From Branchiostoma belcheri (lineage: Eukaryota > Chordata > Leptocardii > Amphioxiformes > Branchiostomatidae), in the NCBI RefSeq assembly GCF_001625305.1, contig NW_017803865.1:2117317-2181316 (forward strand): a DNA stretch of 64,000 bases. Reading direction: 5' to 3'. A model generated the notes under the pieces. The model had not been told where the DNA came from. It saw nothing but the letters and a program-made list of their open reading frames with translations, and did no database searches. Below, piece by piece: positions 1 through 12,506 of this stretch. Position 1 is the stretch's first letter. Every line of letters starts with the position of its first letter. The translations under genes were made by a program, and so were the position numbers.

Positions 1-98
1 CTCTGTACTATTTTTATGGTACAGAACACCCTGAAACGGTTTGCCGCAGATTATACAGATGCGTCGTCACCCGTGTTAGCCCCCCCCCCCTACGTTAT

Positions 99-440
99 TT
101 GAGTTTGGACTGTTACTGGAAAAAAACGTTCAAGAAATTCTTACTGTGTTGAAAGTGTCACGACAGCGCCGCAAAATATAATAAGAGAAGATGTTATAAA
201 GGAAAGAATCAGAACAGGGTGACTACTGCTGTTTTGTTAATTTGTCTTTATGACAAAAGAAGACTTGTTTCTTGTGTTCTTTGTGTCCTAACATTTGTAC
301 TTCTACAGTTAGTATATTCCAAATCTAGGCATCTCGTTTTTCGGCCCTTCGTGTTTTCATTGCGCGCTTGCCTTAAATTTAAGGTAATTAGATTTAAGGT
401 CTCCAGTGGACGTCATCCATAGCAATTACTTGGTGTGGCC
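99..440. mobile_element. Harbinger-like MITE, 5'-truncated copy
   Basis: This stretch aligns by eye along its length with the complete element at 20606-21018: shared blocks include the A-run segment near 118, the CACGACAG(C/T)GCCGCAAA block near 160 and the terminal block near 408-440. It ends in the same terminal inverted repeat (ACTTGGTGTGGCC), but the matching left repeat is missing, so the copy is truncated or diverged on its left. No coding capacity is seen. Confidence 0.7.
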
Positions 441-468
441 GTAGAAAATAACCTGACATATGTCCAAC

Positions 469-855
469 CTATCCTCCCCCTGCTGAAGTTATAGTACAAT
501 CCCTCAATGTAACGTCATTTGATCCCATCCCATTAATGGGGTTCCCCGCTATATCCAGCTGTCGGCTGTCTCCAAGCAGATGTAGGTGGGGATTTCTAAA
601 CACAAAAGGTCCTATTACGGGGACATAACGACCTCCACGACTCTCATCTTTGAACTCAATCTTGGAGACCACGACAGTAATATGCCTATCAAATTTCATT
701 AACTTCCATACATACATACAAAAGTTATCCTGCTCACAAGAAAAGTTAACAAAATGCCCCCTGTAGTCACAACGAAACCCCCTACGAAGCTCAGTAACGA
801 ACTTAACCTTGGTCCCGACAATAGTAAGCACCACACCAAGAATTATAATCAACAT
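469..855 (-). CDS. possible small secreted protein, unrecognised family
   Basis: An uninterrupted 128-codon frame starts with a hydrophobic N-terminus (MLIIILGVVLTIVG) that could be a signal peptide. A Cys-containing middle (FRCDYRGHFVNFSC) and a block MKFDRHITVVVSKIEF follow. The adjacent - strand region near 905-1110 encodes a related but unstarted stretch (MIFGRQITAVKAEVKYKF, then ...APFVF), aligned to this ORF's ...IGPFVF. Two tandem related segments argue for a real coding family, perhaps a two-exon or duplicated gene. I do not recognise the domain. A start at 855 is simply the first ATG. It could still be a chance ORF. Confidence 0.3.
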   Translation of the reverse strand: MLIIILGVVLTIVGTKVKFVTELRRGFRCDYRGHFVNFSCEQDNFCMYVWKLMKFDRHITVVVSKIEFKDESRGGRYVPVIGPFVFRNPHLHLLGDSRQLDIAGNPINGMGSNDVTLRDCTITSAGGG

Positions 856-904
856 TTTACAAATACTTGAGTTATCTTGCTAACAAGCCACAAACACAAA
901 AGGT

Positions 905-1110
905 GCACTAACGTGACGCACGGACCTCCCACAAAGCCAAAACTTGTACTTGACTTCGGCCTTAACAGCGGTAATCTGCCTGCCAAAAATCATGGACGTC
1001 GAATCATGCCTTCCAGAGTTATATTGCAAAATCCGCAGTTCCCCACACTCCGGCGAGACAATTTCATAGTCCTTCTGACGAAGACAACAAGGCTCGTGAG
1101 AGCCACTTAC
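905..1110 (-). pseudogene. degenerate or partial partner of the 469-855 ORF
   Basis: Read on the - strand, this region has an open frame with the pattern M-x-F-x-R-x-I-T-x-V, a Lys-rich stretch and ...PFVF at its end, colinear with the same pattern in the 469-855 ORF. It lacks its own start codon and any clear splice sites I can defend. It is either an upstream exon of the same gene or a decayed tandem duplicate. Confidence 0.25.
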
Positions 1111-1477
1111 ATGTTTTGGGTTACAGTGATTACTGCGTGGTCAGATATTTGTTCACCCTTGATTTAAACCGTTGGAGGAAACTGTCAGCATGAAATTTTC
1201 TCTTGACTGATGGACTATTTAGGAAGAAAGGGTGATTTTCTGCTGTTGAGGTGGCTAAGCGTGTTCTTGCAGAGAATGTTCTGAGTGGGGGTACGAGGGA
1301 GTGAAGTTCAGCAGAGCATCTGCCGTGGAAATATCGATATATAGTAACGCCAGGCTAGCAACATCGCGCCGGTGTGAAAGCGGTTGTAACGTGGCGTGCA
1401 GGTCTCTCCCAACGAGATTTCGCAAACGATTTTGGACCCTATCTAAACAGCTCAACGAGCTCTGTGCAACGAGTTTG

Positions 1478-1640
1478 TTTGTGAGTGTGTGTTTGTGTGT
1501 GTGAGTGTGTGTGTGCGCGCGTGTCTCTATTTGTGCGTGCGTGCGTGAGTGAGTGAGTGAGTGAAAGTTAGAGTTCCGTACAAGCCTAAAACTTGCAACA
1601 AAAAAACAAAACAAACAAACAAACAAAAAACAAAACATTT
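1478..1640. repeat. simple repeats: GT/GTGA-rich then AAAC-rich
   Basis: From about 1478 to 1565 the + strand is a degenerate (GT)n/(GTGA)n tract. From about 1598 to 1640 it is an (AAAC)n-type tract. Both lie in the intron just upstream of the first visible laminin-EGF exon. The region 1168-1477 holds nothing else I can identify. Confidence 0.8.
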
Positions 1641-1656
1641 CTATCCGCCCGCTCAG

Positions 1657-4059
1657 AACTGTCTCCACAACACGGAAGGTCCGCGGTGCCAGAGCTGCCG
1701 TCCCGGTTACCGTGGCAACCCCGCCCGGGGCACGCCCCACGACTGCGTACCGGTGGAGGCGTGGCCACGGGAAGTGATGACGTGTCAGTGTCACGGGCAT
1801 TCCGACCTGTGTGACAACACTGGCCGCTGTTATGTACGTCTTGTGTTACTTTGTTGTTGCGTACAAAGTACTTTAATAGTATATCATTCACTTGTGCTAA
1901 ATCATGTCTTCACATGTGCATCAATGGCCAACATACATTTTGTTGTATCTGCTTTACCATGCGTAAAGATATGATGTCTCTTGTTTCATTACGGGTATGA
2001 TTATGTTTCTGATAAAATTTCAATAATATAATCCGTGTTTATTTTCTATTTTCATTTTTTTCTAGCTCTGACTTCTTTCCTCATGATCTAAATTAATAAA
2101 AAGGCGTCAGTTTGAGTATTACGATTAACAAATTTAAAAAGGCTAATTTAATACAATCAAGCAACCAAAAACATTCAAGAAAGATACGAATCCTGAATAT
2201 CCGCTTACCTCTACCTGCAGAACTGCCAGCACAACACGGCCGGGTTCTTCTGTGAGCGCTGTAAGCCTGGGTTCACAGGCCTGGCTACATCCGGGTTCCC
2301 CTGGGCCTGCCGTCCCGTCATGCCTGTGACAGAACTGCCCTGTCAGTGTCATGGCCACGCCCACACGTGTGATGCCGAGGGTAGGTGGTAAGAGCTTCTC
2401 ACAGAGTCAGTTTAAATCTATATACACACAAGTTTTTAGTCAAACTGAATGTGAATCTAGTACAATACAGTTTTAGTCAAACTGAATGTGAATCGATATA
2501 CAGTTTTAGTCAATGAAAATATTTTTAAAATGCTTTCGCACTGCAATTTTTGCATGCACAGATCACAAAAGAAGGATAAAACTTGGAATCATTTTGTCAA
2601 CACCTCTCCAACAGAACTGTCTCCACAACACCGCCGGCGACCATTGTCAGTACTGCATCCCGGGTTACGTCGGCGACGCCACTAGCGGAACTGCCATGGA
2701 CTGCAGCCCAGCCAGCGTGGTCGCGACTGCGCCACAAACGTCGTGTGAATGTCATGGTCACGCCGCCCTGTGTAACCAGGATGGACTGTGTAAGGTACGT
2801 TAGACTGGTAACATACACGTATTTCATTTGGGAAATCAAAGGCTGGACAAGCAGTTACAGCAACGCCAATGCAAGACCACTTGAAACTCATCTACTAAGA
2901 GAAGTTAAATTGAAATCAACATTATTGCTCAACAACTGTAACTGGTACAATGTATGGCAAAGAAGAAACAACATGAGTAGATACATGAACGGATACTAAA
3001 ACATAATTATAACAGAGCTAGTTTATAATGATACAAAAGCTAATCTATTGTGTTTTCTTAAAGAGAGTCTTATTACATTCTGTAATTCAAGAACTACAAA
3101 TTTAAAGAGAGAAATTGTCCTAGTACAGAAGCGGCCTCTTCTCATTCACATGTACACAGTTTACGAAAGAATATGAATTTCCTTTGATTCAGTTCTCAGA
3201 ATAAGTTTGCTAACTTATTTGTTGTCAATATCTGTTTGTTGCGCTTCTTTTCCTCAATCTGTAACTGTCAGGACTGCCGACACAACACCGTGGGTGACTT
3301 CTGTGAGCGGTGCGCTCCCGGTTACTATGGCGACGCCACCAAAGGGAAGTACGGAGACTGCGCGAAATGCCCCTGTCCGCTTACTGTAGCTTCAAACAGG
3401 TAACGACTCCGGGAATTTCACATTGATTTTTTACATTACCCTACATTGTCGGCTGTGATTACCAACATATACACAACACGGCATAGCTATACATCCCCAG
3501 CTTTTGTTAGGGGACAGCAAGGGGGTGAAGTCTGTCATGTCTGATTGACTTGTTGTTTTTGTGAACGTTTTATGGCATATTTTCCCACGTTGCTATTTCT
3601 TTTCTTGTCTGTCAGTTTTGCCAAAACCTGCATACTAGCGCAAGACGGAAAACCCACCTGCAGCAACTGTCGACGGGGCTACGTCGGGCGGAACTGTGAA
3701 AGGTACTCTAGTACACGTTTTTGACTGCCAGTAAAACTAACCACCTGATGAAATCATCAGCAGTTGTATAGGCTGTCTTAAAGATGACACGACAAAGATT
3801 AAAAAGATAAATAGATAAAGTACTAATCAGTCAAAGATGGATAAATGAAATTGAATTCTTCCGTAATTACAAGTTGTTTTACATCCAAAAAGAGCTCAAA
3901 CTTGTACGTCATCGGTTGCCTGGAGACCAACAACCAGTCTGTCACGTGTTCCCCAGGTGTGCGGAAGGTTATAAGGGAGATCCCAGGCGAGTCGGCGGCA
4001 GGTGTACCAGGGACAGGGGGGGTGACCGGCGGTGGAGGCGCCGCCAGAGGGACGACTGA
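1657..4059 (+). CDS. laminin-type EGF repeat protein, 3' part (six exons)
   Basis: Exons: 1657-1833, 2221-2387 (see oddity), 2615-2794, 3272-3399, 3616-3702, 3957-4059. Each of the first three encodes one laminin-EGF unit starting NC(L/Q)HNT(A/E)G and ending C(Q/E)CHGH...C; all begin in phase 0. The later exons read [14 protein letters not shown], then [10 protein letters not shown] joined to SFAKTC, then [12 protein letters not shown], across phase-2 junctions, as in laminin chains and perlecan domain III. Such repeats are extracellular, disulfide-rich rods. The gene must start upstream, because the first exon begins mid-repeat. The last exon runs into a basic tail ([11 protein letters not shown]) and TGA at 4057; an alternative phase-2 donor at CAG/GTGTAC near 4000 could extend it, but no downstream exon was found. 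Oddity: exon 2 lacks the final Cys codon and ends out of phase with exon 3. The exact parent family (laminin, perlecan or other) is unresolved. Confidence 0.8.
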
Positions 4060-5428
4060 GGGATAGTCTATCCGAACGTCTTCCGCACTGTAACGGTCCG
4101 GTCGCATGTATCCTGCGATCGAAACCTGACGGCATTCTTGAGATAGTCGTGCATGTATCATGTAAAGTGTAGCTGCCGTGTTATGAAAAAAGGCCTTTGT
4201 TGGCTGCTGGTTCTCTCAAAGCCTGTTTTTTACGGCATCAAAATCGAACCACGGTGTACGACTTATGTTACCGTGCCGTTACAGGGTATCGTTTCACCTC
4301 ATCGTTAAACTATCAGGATAACGAAGGATACTGTAGCACCATTATGACTTTACTTATGCTACCTGTATGGAATACTCTATAAATCTGTCAGACTAAATCC
4401 CCTTCCCCTTTTATTTTATGCGCACGTGATATGCCTTGTTCTAAAGTAGATAATATTTTAAAAGTGCCTCTCACCTGGTCCTTGGAAATAAATGGTGACT
4501 TGCATGGCACCCAGCTTGCAAACGCATAAGTCAAACATAACAGTTTGCCTAAATATAGACCGATATGACTTATGACCAAAACTAGCCATGCATTGCACTT
4601 GGTAAACTGTATGTGCCACCAAGAAAAGCAGTGACAGTGCCCACTTGTCTTTTGTACTTTGTTCTACGATGGCAGATTTTGCAACGTCACAGTTTGCTGT
4701 CAAATCATGTTTACAGCGGAGAGAATAAAGTGTGTTCGGACGTACCCAAAGTCTTCAGATAAGATGACTTACAATCGCATTTAGAGAGATAATTAATAAA
4801 TTTGTTACAATACAATGTAAACATATTTTTGGTGGCTGGTCTTTGGGTTTGTGTATATGTGTCCGGACAAAGTGGGTTGACATCACGTGGGTGGGACAGA
4901 CTGACAGGCTGTCGAAAGGCCAGACACAGGGAGTGGGATGAACTTGATGGACCCAAAAGAAACCAGCTGCAGGAATTAGAGGTCGACATATGGGTGTGTG
5001 TGTGTGGGGTGGGGGGGGATTCAAGAAGCTAGGGATTGAATGAGCAACCCTCCAACCCTACATTGTACATAGAAACTGCATGAGGTAAAGTAGGAAGAAA
5101 TCCTTCCCTCAACAAACCACAAGGAAAGAATACACAAAAGAGCGTGCGTGGAAGCTGTGTTCTTCCCTCCCCTCCACCCACAAAGATCTCAACGTCTGCT
5201 TGAAGGCATGCGGCGTGTCCTCCGTATCACACGGCATGTTTGGCCACCTGTAATAATTCACCTGACCTGCCGACCTTTGTACCGACCTACCTTCTCAACG
5301 TGGTACGAAGTAATGTCGCTTCGTGTTTACTCACTCCATCTCACACAGACCCTCCTGTGTACTGTAAATACCAACCTGCTAATAAAATGCCATAGCTGGC
5401 CGGCAGCAGTAGTACAGATACAAGGAAG
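4060..5428. other. intergenic region
   Basis: No exon was found between the laminin-EGF stop and the next signal-peptide exon. AATAAA-type signals occur near 4486 and 4794 and could end the laminin-EGF transcript. A short G-rich (TG)n tract lies near 4991-5020. A further AATAAA occurs near 5382, just before the next gene. Confidence 0.5.
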
Positions 5429-8400
5429 ATGGTTCTTCGCAGGTTCTTATTTCTTATTTTCACCGCCGTAACTTTCTTAGGTGAGTCTCTTTCTTCAACG
5501 TACTCGTACTGAAGTGAATGGGCTAGCTTTGGCATGTAGTTGCTCTGTGTGAGAGGGATGGGTGTGGTGTGATTTCATCATGTTTGAAATATGCCTTATG
5601 GCGCAGTCACATTCGTCGCCGTGCGATTTTTATATCGTAGAGTTTTCAAGCAGGCTGCGACAGCTAGAACCAACAGCCGACGAGGATCTAACACAACTAT
5701 TTTCCCGTAACTAACACTGATACATGCCCGACTATCCCAAGAATACCCTCAATTTGCTATCGTACGTCGATCGCACGACATATGTGACAGCAGGGCCCTT
5801 ATTTGTGGTACAGTCCACTTTGTTAAAGGTTAAGGCCGGCGAGTTGTAGCTCATACTCCACGACATCGTTCTTTTTCGCCAATGTTTGTGAATTGTTAAG
5901 ACAGCAACAAAACTGGTTTTAGTAAATGTAAATCTATATCATTGGTGATAAAACTTGGTCAGTGGTTCATCAATTAGAACAAATTGAAAACAAAGATTGA
6001 TTATCGTTCAAATACCTTTTCTTGATTAAAAAAAATGTCAATACAGGCACGGATCAGCCCGCAGAAGCGGCGTTGACGGCTGAGTGTAATTTTGACACCA
6101 GTCTGTGCGGATGGACGCAGGACGACTCGGACGACTTCGACTGGACACAGCAGTCCGGGGGAACCGCGACCTCCATCACTGGGCCTTCTGATGACGTCAC
6201 GGGAGGAGGTATGTAGGCATCTGTAGTAAAAATGAACTAAAAAGAAGAAATGATGTACTTTAGACTTACGAAAATTGTTTTTTTTGTGACCTTCAAGCTT
6301 TGACAAAACAAAATTTCCCTTTGTGGTGATGTCGTATCAACTTTACAGATACAAGTAAATAACACCCCTGTTTCTCGCTACAGGACAGTACATGTACACA
6401 GAGATATCTAATGTCGGCGATGGAAAGAAAGCAAGACTTTCATCACCTCTACTTACTACTTCACCAACCTCCTGCTACACGCTGAGCTTCTACTACCACA
6501 TGTACGGCAGACATATCGGAACCTTGAACGTCTACATCATTCAAGATGGCGCCGCCTTGGAGACTACTGCGCCTGCGTGGTCGCTGTCAGATGAACAAGG
6601 TGACTTGTGGCATGAGGCTGAGGTCGTCATCTCGATGTCCCAATCTTATAGGGTAGGTTAAGACCCGAGTTCTTTAGAAAATTTAATGCTTCTTTGACAT
6701 CTTATTCTTAGTCTGCTAAGTTATGCTCTTGTCGTCTTGTCATATTTAGATAATCTTCGAAGGAATCAAGTACGGGGCAACTACCTATAGAGGTGACATG
6801 GCCATAGATGAGATCAAGTTTCTGCCTAGGTCTTGTGTCGGAGGTAGGTCTCCCTCGACAGCGCACTTACATTTTTTTCCGTTCTAAAGAAGTGATGATA
6901 TCGAAAATAGGTATAGGCACAAATCTTGAACTATTTTGTATGTCAGGATGGAGACTCTGACTTGATAAACACATAACGGAGGATATAGGAAAGTATTGAC
7001 ACCAATACACAAAGTAAACTTATATGTTATCCAATCATATCGTACTAAGCAAGCCGAATATTGTTTTGGTGTCATTTTAGATACGGATGAGTGCGCGAGT
7101 TCCCCCTGTTTGAATGGTGGAACTTGTCTGGACCTGACTAACCGATATGTCTGCACATGCGCACCGGGGTTTATTGGTCAACAATGTGAAGAAGGTAGGT
7201 ATTTAATCTCCAAGCAGATTTTTCAGTGGCAAAGTGCTACCCAGCCGGCAAGAGACTATCCAATATGCAAGACACTGTTTAATGTAATGTCGCCTTGACT
7301 TCGCCTAATCTGCGTTCTTAAATAATGGTGTCAAATGTGGCACAAAAGGCCAGTATCAAAATTATGTCCTGTTAAATGGGGAAATCAGACGCTTGAGTAA
7401 CGTCAAATCTTTCTGGATTTCTCAGAGAGAACCGGTTGTAACTTCGACTCGGACCTCTGCGACTTTGAACAAAATCATATTGACGACTTCGACTGGACGC
7501 TCCAGGCGGGCAGCACGGGAAGTGCAGGAACAGGACCATCCGCCGACCACACCAGTGGGACTGGTAAGACTCAAGCTCGTTCTTTAAAACTTCGAATGCC
7601 TTTTAAATTAGGCGGTCTTGTATAGACGACAACAGACGACACTATTTTGACACGTCTTCAGGTCAGTATATCTTCATCGAAACGTCATCGCCTCGCCAGG
7701 CCGGCCAGGTCGCCCAAATCTCCACCCACCCGATCTACGTGACGTCACCGATCTGCGTATCGTTCTACTACCACATGTACGGGCGCGGGGTCGGCACGCT
7801 GAACGTCCTCCTGGCGGACGACAGCCAGCAGGCCGACTCCACGGTCTGGAGCGAGTCCGGAGACAAGGGCGACGTCTGGCTGCAGGGTCAGTTCGCCGTG
7901 GACGCTCCGGTAGGAGGAGGGCTAAAGACCGTGCAGGTACGTGTACAATGAGCGCAATAGCTTAGTATATATCGTTAGTTAACAACATATATTGTATATA
8001 AAATACGTTTGGAACCGTATATCTCACTATGTTGGAACAATGAACGTCACAATTACTTTACGTTTGGGGCCGAATTGTTAGCAAATAGTTTCAGTGCACA
8101 GTAAACCAGTCATAATTGCCATTAAAGATGACAGTCTTCTAAACGTTGACTTTCATTGGTAACAGAATTGCTTTTGTGACATAACATATTTTGTCGTTCA
8201 TAGATAACATTCGAAGCAGTCATTGGAAGGATTGGGTTCGGAGATATCGCCCTAGATGACGTGGTGTACATCAGTGGGACATGCCCGACTCAAGGTGAGA
8301 CAAGTCATGCAGTACCGCCGTCAATAGATAGGGGGCAATGAACGATGTCTCTAAAATCCTGAAGAGACTCATAGCTTTTAGCAAAACAAAAGAGAATTAT

Positions 8401-8965
8401 CATGGTTGCCATGTGCATTTTGAAATGTATCTGTAATATAGTTGTAATATATATTTTCTTCGGCTCAACTTTTCCAGCGCCCTTGCCAACGACTACACCC
8501 TCCACTACACCATCAAGACCACCAACAACCATACCGCCGCCTCAAACAACCACCACTCCTAAACCAACCACGACTACAACCCACAAACCTACAGCATCCG
8601 TCGGGAGCGCCAAGCCTTTAGACGACAGGCCCAGCAACAGGCCTTCCATAGAACAGTACACGTCTCCATCACCGATGACTACCGGTCCCACCGTACAAAC
8701 CGGCTCGACTAAACACACCACAGCCGCCATAGTGGGAGGGATGGTGGGCGGGGTGGGCGCCATAGTGTTAGTCGTGGTCGTCGTGTGGGTGATCCTGTAC
8801 AAGACTCAGCGTATCAACTCTAAGGTAAAGTTCCTACACCTCATGGGGATGCACGGAGACGTGACGTACAACGTGGAGTCCATGAAGTCAGCTGAGGGCG
8901 GGTTCGACAACCCCGTGTACGGTAACGGTCTGGAGGTGAAGAGTACCGAGGAGCCAGCGGTATAA
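5429..8965 (+). CDS. MAM-EGF-MAM single-pass membrane protein
   Basis: Nine exons: 5429-5480, 6047-6208, 6384-6652, 6750-6843, 7081-7194, 7426-7563, 7662-7936, 8204-8294, 8478-8965. Together they give an open frame of 560 residues. Order: signal peptide (1-~19, [18 protein letters not shown]), MAM 1 (~32-190; [13 protein letters not shown], then [16 protein letters not shown]), one EGF (~193-231; [14 protein letters not shown]), MAM 2 (~233-397; [28 protein letters not shown]), a Thr/Pro stalk (~399-480), a transmembrane helix (~481-506) and a 54-residue tail with [11 protein letters not shown] domains are extracellular adhesion modules, and an NPxY motif can bind PTB proteins or drive endocytosis. 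The two MAM units share the same intron phases (1-1-0-1), so one probably arose by duplication. The start is the only ATG giving a signal peptide spliced in phase 1. A possible poly(A) signal (AATAAA) lies at about 9525. Confidence 0.88.
5603..5791. mobile_element. MITE with imperfect terminal inverted repeats
   Basis: The left end (GCAGTCACATTCGTCG...GTGCGAT) is inverted at the right end (ATCGCACGACATATGTGACAGC). The element sits in the first intron of the MAM-EGF-MAM gene. A diverged relative, sharing the GGAGTTTTCAAGCAGGCTG-like block, is at about 30110-30345. There is no coding capacity. Confidence 0.55.
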
Positions 8966-11900
8966 TACTCCAACTCACTCAGGTTCATCCTGGTTAACCG
9001 GCACAGACTGAATACAACAAATGGGAGATTTCAGACTTTCGGGAAGTATATGCAATCGACAGACGAAGTATTGTTAGTGATATAATCGTCTGAGAGGCTT
9101 AGATTCAATGTGTAGCAAAATGTAGATTGGAAGACATGCACATTGTTAGTGGATCCACTCCAGGGGTGTTGCCAAAATCTGCTAGTTGGGCATATCTCTG
9201 CAATATGTACCCTGTAAATAACGCGATGAAGTGAAGTAAAGCGGGAATGTTTTATTACAGGAACAGACAAATTTCGAAATGGTTTAATCATAATGAAAAG
9301 ACTAGAGAAAAATGTAAGAGATATACGCACAGTCAAGTAACACTGACCAGTACCTATCTCTATCGTGTCCTAGATATACTTAAAAACTTAGAAATGGTCG
9401 CTGTACAAAACAGTCACTTTCACTATAAATGTAAGAGTACGTTCTAATGTCAGCAATGATTGCATCTATTTACATACTGCCCACGCAGTACGCGTCATCC
9501 TACGTACAGAATGTATGTCGGCAACAATAAAGGTTTAACTATTCTCTATAACATACACACACATGTGCACACACACATACAAAGATAGAGAATAGATTAC
9601 CTAACACCAACGATTAGGCAACGTAATCATTTCTCCATGCAGTTTAAATGGGATGAAGAATCATTGATCTTAATGTTGTTTATACTTCATCCCATAGACA
9701 AAATGGTAAATCCTTTGACCTAGATTAAAGATGGTTTACTTACAGTTTATCCCCTTTTAAATTGGTCCCTGGACTAAGGATTATCCAGTCGCCAAAGGGG
9801 AATTCTCCAAATGCTGGGTTTAGAGAAGGCAACCTTATTTTGTGGATAATGAACTCTATGTAGGTCAGTAGGGTAGGTCGAGACGCAATAAGTGCCAAAA
9901 TGAAAACCATGAAACCTATAGCTATTTTTTCTAATGAGAAAATGCTGAATATATCAAATCAATGGCCAAAAGTAAAAAAAAAAGCTAGAATCTTTGTGTC
10001 TGGTTTCAAGACAAACTTAAAGGTTTGGGACTTGAGCAAGTCGACATGCGAGTCGATTAGTGGCACGTACATGTACGAGTATACTGTCATCAACACCACA
10101 ACCGCCCTATCTCGCAACGAACTAACTTTGAAGGCAAGTTAATTCAACGTTCGCTCGAATTGACCAATGTACGTATACCGACAAATCTCTGTTCGTGTAG
10201 CTCACAACGACACACACAGAAGTATCTTTTCACACGGCGTTACCATTGCAGGGCCTACAGGGTATTCAGGCATCCCAAGTTGTTTAACAAGTCCCACTCA
10301 CAACACCCTTTACACTCTATTTCCGTGGCTTCTCTCTCTATATAATACGGTTGCCCTTGGCTACTTTGTTTGCTTTGAGGCCCGTCGACAGATCAGAGAT
10401 AGTACGTATGTGTATCAAAATGCTTACAACCGCGGTAAAAGTCATTACATTACCATCGACATTACATTTACCATGAAAAGAATCGAGGAAAAGAGATGCT
10501 TGACACAGAAGTACACAGAACGATGTAGTACATGCAAACATGCTTTAGTCCACCAGGGGGCGCAGAAGAATTCAAGTTAAAGGACTGACAAATGAAGACA
10601 TTAATTGCATACAAGATAAGTTTCTTAGTTTTCGATACTTAGATAGAAGAGAAAAACCCATATTCCTTATAAAGCGTTTGATCACCAGTCCTTTCGATTT
10701 CTGTCAATCTTCCCCACCCATGTGCTGTCTTACTCTGTCCACACAGACACACAGCTCAGCCAACCGTACCCGGAAGTAAAAACATCATTATTTAAAAACG
10801 CCTGCCGTGGAGCCTGCTTTGGAGGCTATTAGCACTTCGCGTGATGAGACAGTCCCAAACAGACGTGCGTCCAGCCGCCAAAACATTCCCGGATTCTCCC
10901 TTTGACGCAGCTACTAAATAATCACACCGCTGAGAGCAGGTCCTCCCGAGTAACAATCCCCGGGATCCGAACTCGCGACCCTTTGACCCGGGTTTGGACA
11001 AGAACATGTGGTTCCCCATGTAGGTCACGGTGCCACCCTTAACCCCTCTCTGCGCGCTCCGATTCCTCGGTTTATTTGCCGAAAACAAGGCGAACGGCGA
11101 TTTCGTGCTCCAGATATTGAGTTTCCTGCACGCCCTAACCATTTTCCGTCTGTCGGCCGGGCGACAGCCTTTCTGTACTTCTGCTTCACCTCATTTACTT
11201 CTGAAGCTACCGATGCAGACCCATTAGGGGACAAACGGCGGAACCTGTCATTGTTCTCAGCTGACTGATCGTACTGAATACATGGAGATTGACAAGAGGC
11301 GTGTGTAAAGAAAGTGTATCTTGACCTGTGTAACATACCACCCAAAGCAATTTCAAGTTAATTTTCTGGTCATTTTTAATACAGAAAGTTAATTCAACCC
11401 CATCCCATACGATACTGTGGGGAACAAAATGCGATGTCGCTGACCCAAAACGGTTGCTTGTTTTGTATCGTAGGCTACCTATTTATTGGTTGTGCCAAAA
11501 AATAGGAATCGACTCCTGACGAAAATGCGCTAAGAAATGGCAGTAGATGTCAATATCAGACAGATTTCGTCATCTAGAATATTTCCTTTGTTTTCAGAGT
11601 GCTTCCCTGGAATTGCATTGGATGCCTTTGACCTCCTTTTTCAATGTTCTATATGTAAAGAAGCCAAGCCAAGAAGAATGTAAAACCCCGCATGCAGAGT
11701 TGTATCGACGAACCAGACCCACAAATGATTTTTTGGAAATGCCCAATGATGACCGCATATCTACAAGCATGACTGTGTTAGGTAACTAATAAATAAGCTC
11801 TTTTCTAGGATAAAAAGGTCAAGACACAAAGAATTCTTTTACGTCGCCATCTAGCAGTTGATCTATGCTACGTTTCCGAAAATCGTTTATTAGTGTCACA

Positions 11901-12200
11901 TTTAAGCCCTTCAGAGTAGTCGAAGCTATATGTTGCTAGAATTCAGGCTTCATGAGGCTCCCCGAATGGACAGTACCGAGACAGACACGCCATGTCGTCT
12001 TGACCAGTGCTCAGCAAAAACCCCTCAGTGTTTGTTTACGCTTTGAACCCGTTAATTCATCACTTTCTTCGTGTGGTCGACGTGAAGAAAGCCGTGAATG
12101 ACCCCGGAACGTCTTTAAAGTCTTAGTAGTGCAGAGGACAAGGTCTCGGGCAAATTAAGACTGGGAGGGCTGTTGTCTGAGACCGGCCGACGTGACGTGC
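8966..12200. other. intergenic region between MAM-EGF-MAM and ADAMTS genes
   Basis: Contains the 3' UTR of the upstream gene, with AATAAA at about 9525. A short inverted repeat lies at 9649-9700 (ATGGGATGAAG and its complement) and a CA-rich stretch at 9548-9580. The short open frames here (for example around 10167-10580) have no recognisable domain and are not called. Nothing else is identified. Confidence 0.5.
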
Positions 12201-12213
12201 TGGCCGAAATGGG

Positions 12214-12220
12214 TATAAAA
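12214..12220 (+). promoter_or_regulatory. TATA box of the ADAMTS gene
   Basis: TATAAAA lies about 290 bases upstream of the ADAMTS start codon. GC-rich sequence surrounds it, and it is the only good TATA motif in the expected region. A transcription start near 12245 would give a 5' leader of about 260 bases. This is inferred from the motif alone. Confidence 0.5.
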
Positions 12221-12506
12221 GGAAGTCCATGTCCCGCCCCGAAACCGCCGCCTGGCGTCCTAACACGGTGAGCCGGGTCGGGGTTCCCGTCAATGGACTT
12301 TTCAGCGCCGGTGTTATGCGATCCTCTCGGGGGTAAATAGAAACAGAAAACAGTAGAAGAGGCCTCGGGGAGTTTTGGGGGCGGTTAATCCTCATTGGTG
12401 AGACCACAATTGCCACCGGCTGGGCCTGCGCCGGGACCGAGGAGGGCTAAGTTCGGCGGTGAGGCTGTCGGTGCCGTGAGAGCAGGAGACGGGGGCAACA
12501 GCTGAC

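Noticed and set aside
1255-1800. Long - strand open frame over the GT repeat and first laminin-EGF exon
   Set aside because: It is created by the repeat tract and the antisense of a Cys-rich exon; the + strand frame has clear laminin-EGF spacing.
4060-5480. Laminin-EGF and MAM-EGF-MAM exons forming one gene
   Set aside because: The second set starts with a good signal peptide after an ATG, and the first set ends with a stop; no linking exon was found.
10167-10580. 137-codon open frame in the intergenic region
   Set aside because: No domain, no signal peptide, no splice context; the composition looks like random non-coding sequence.
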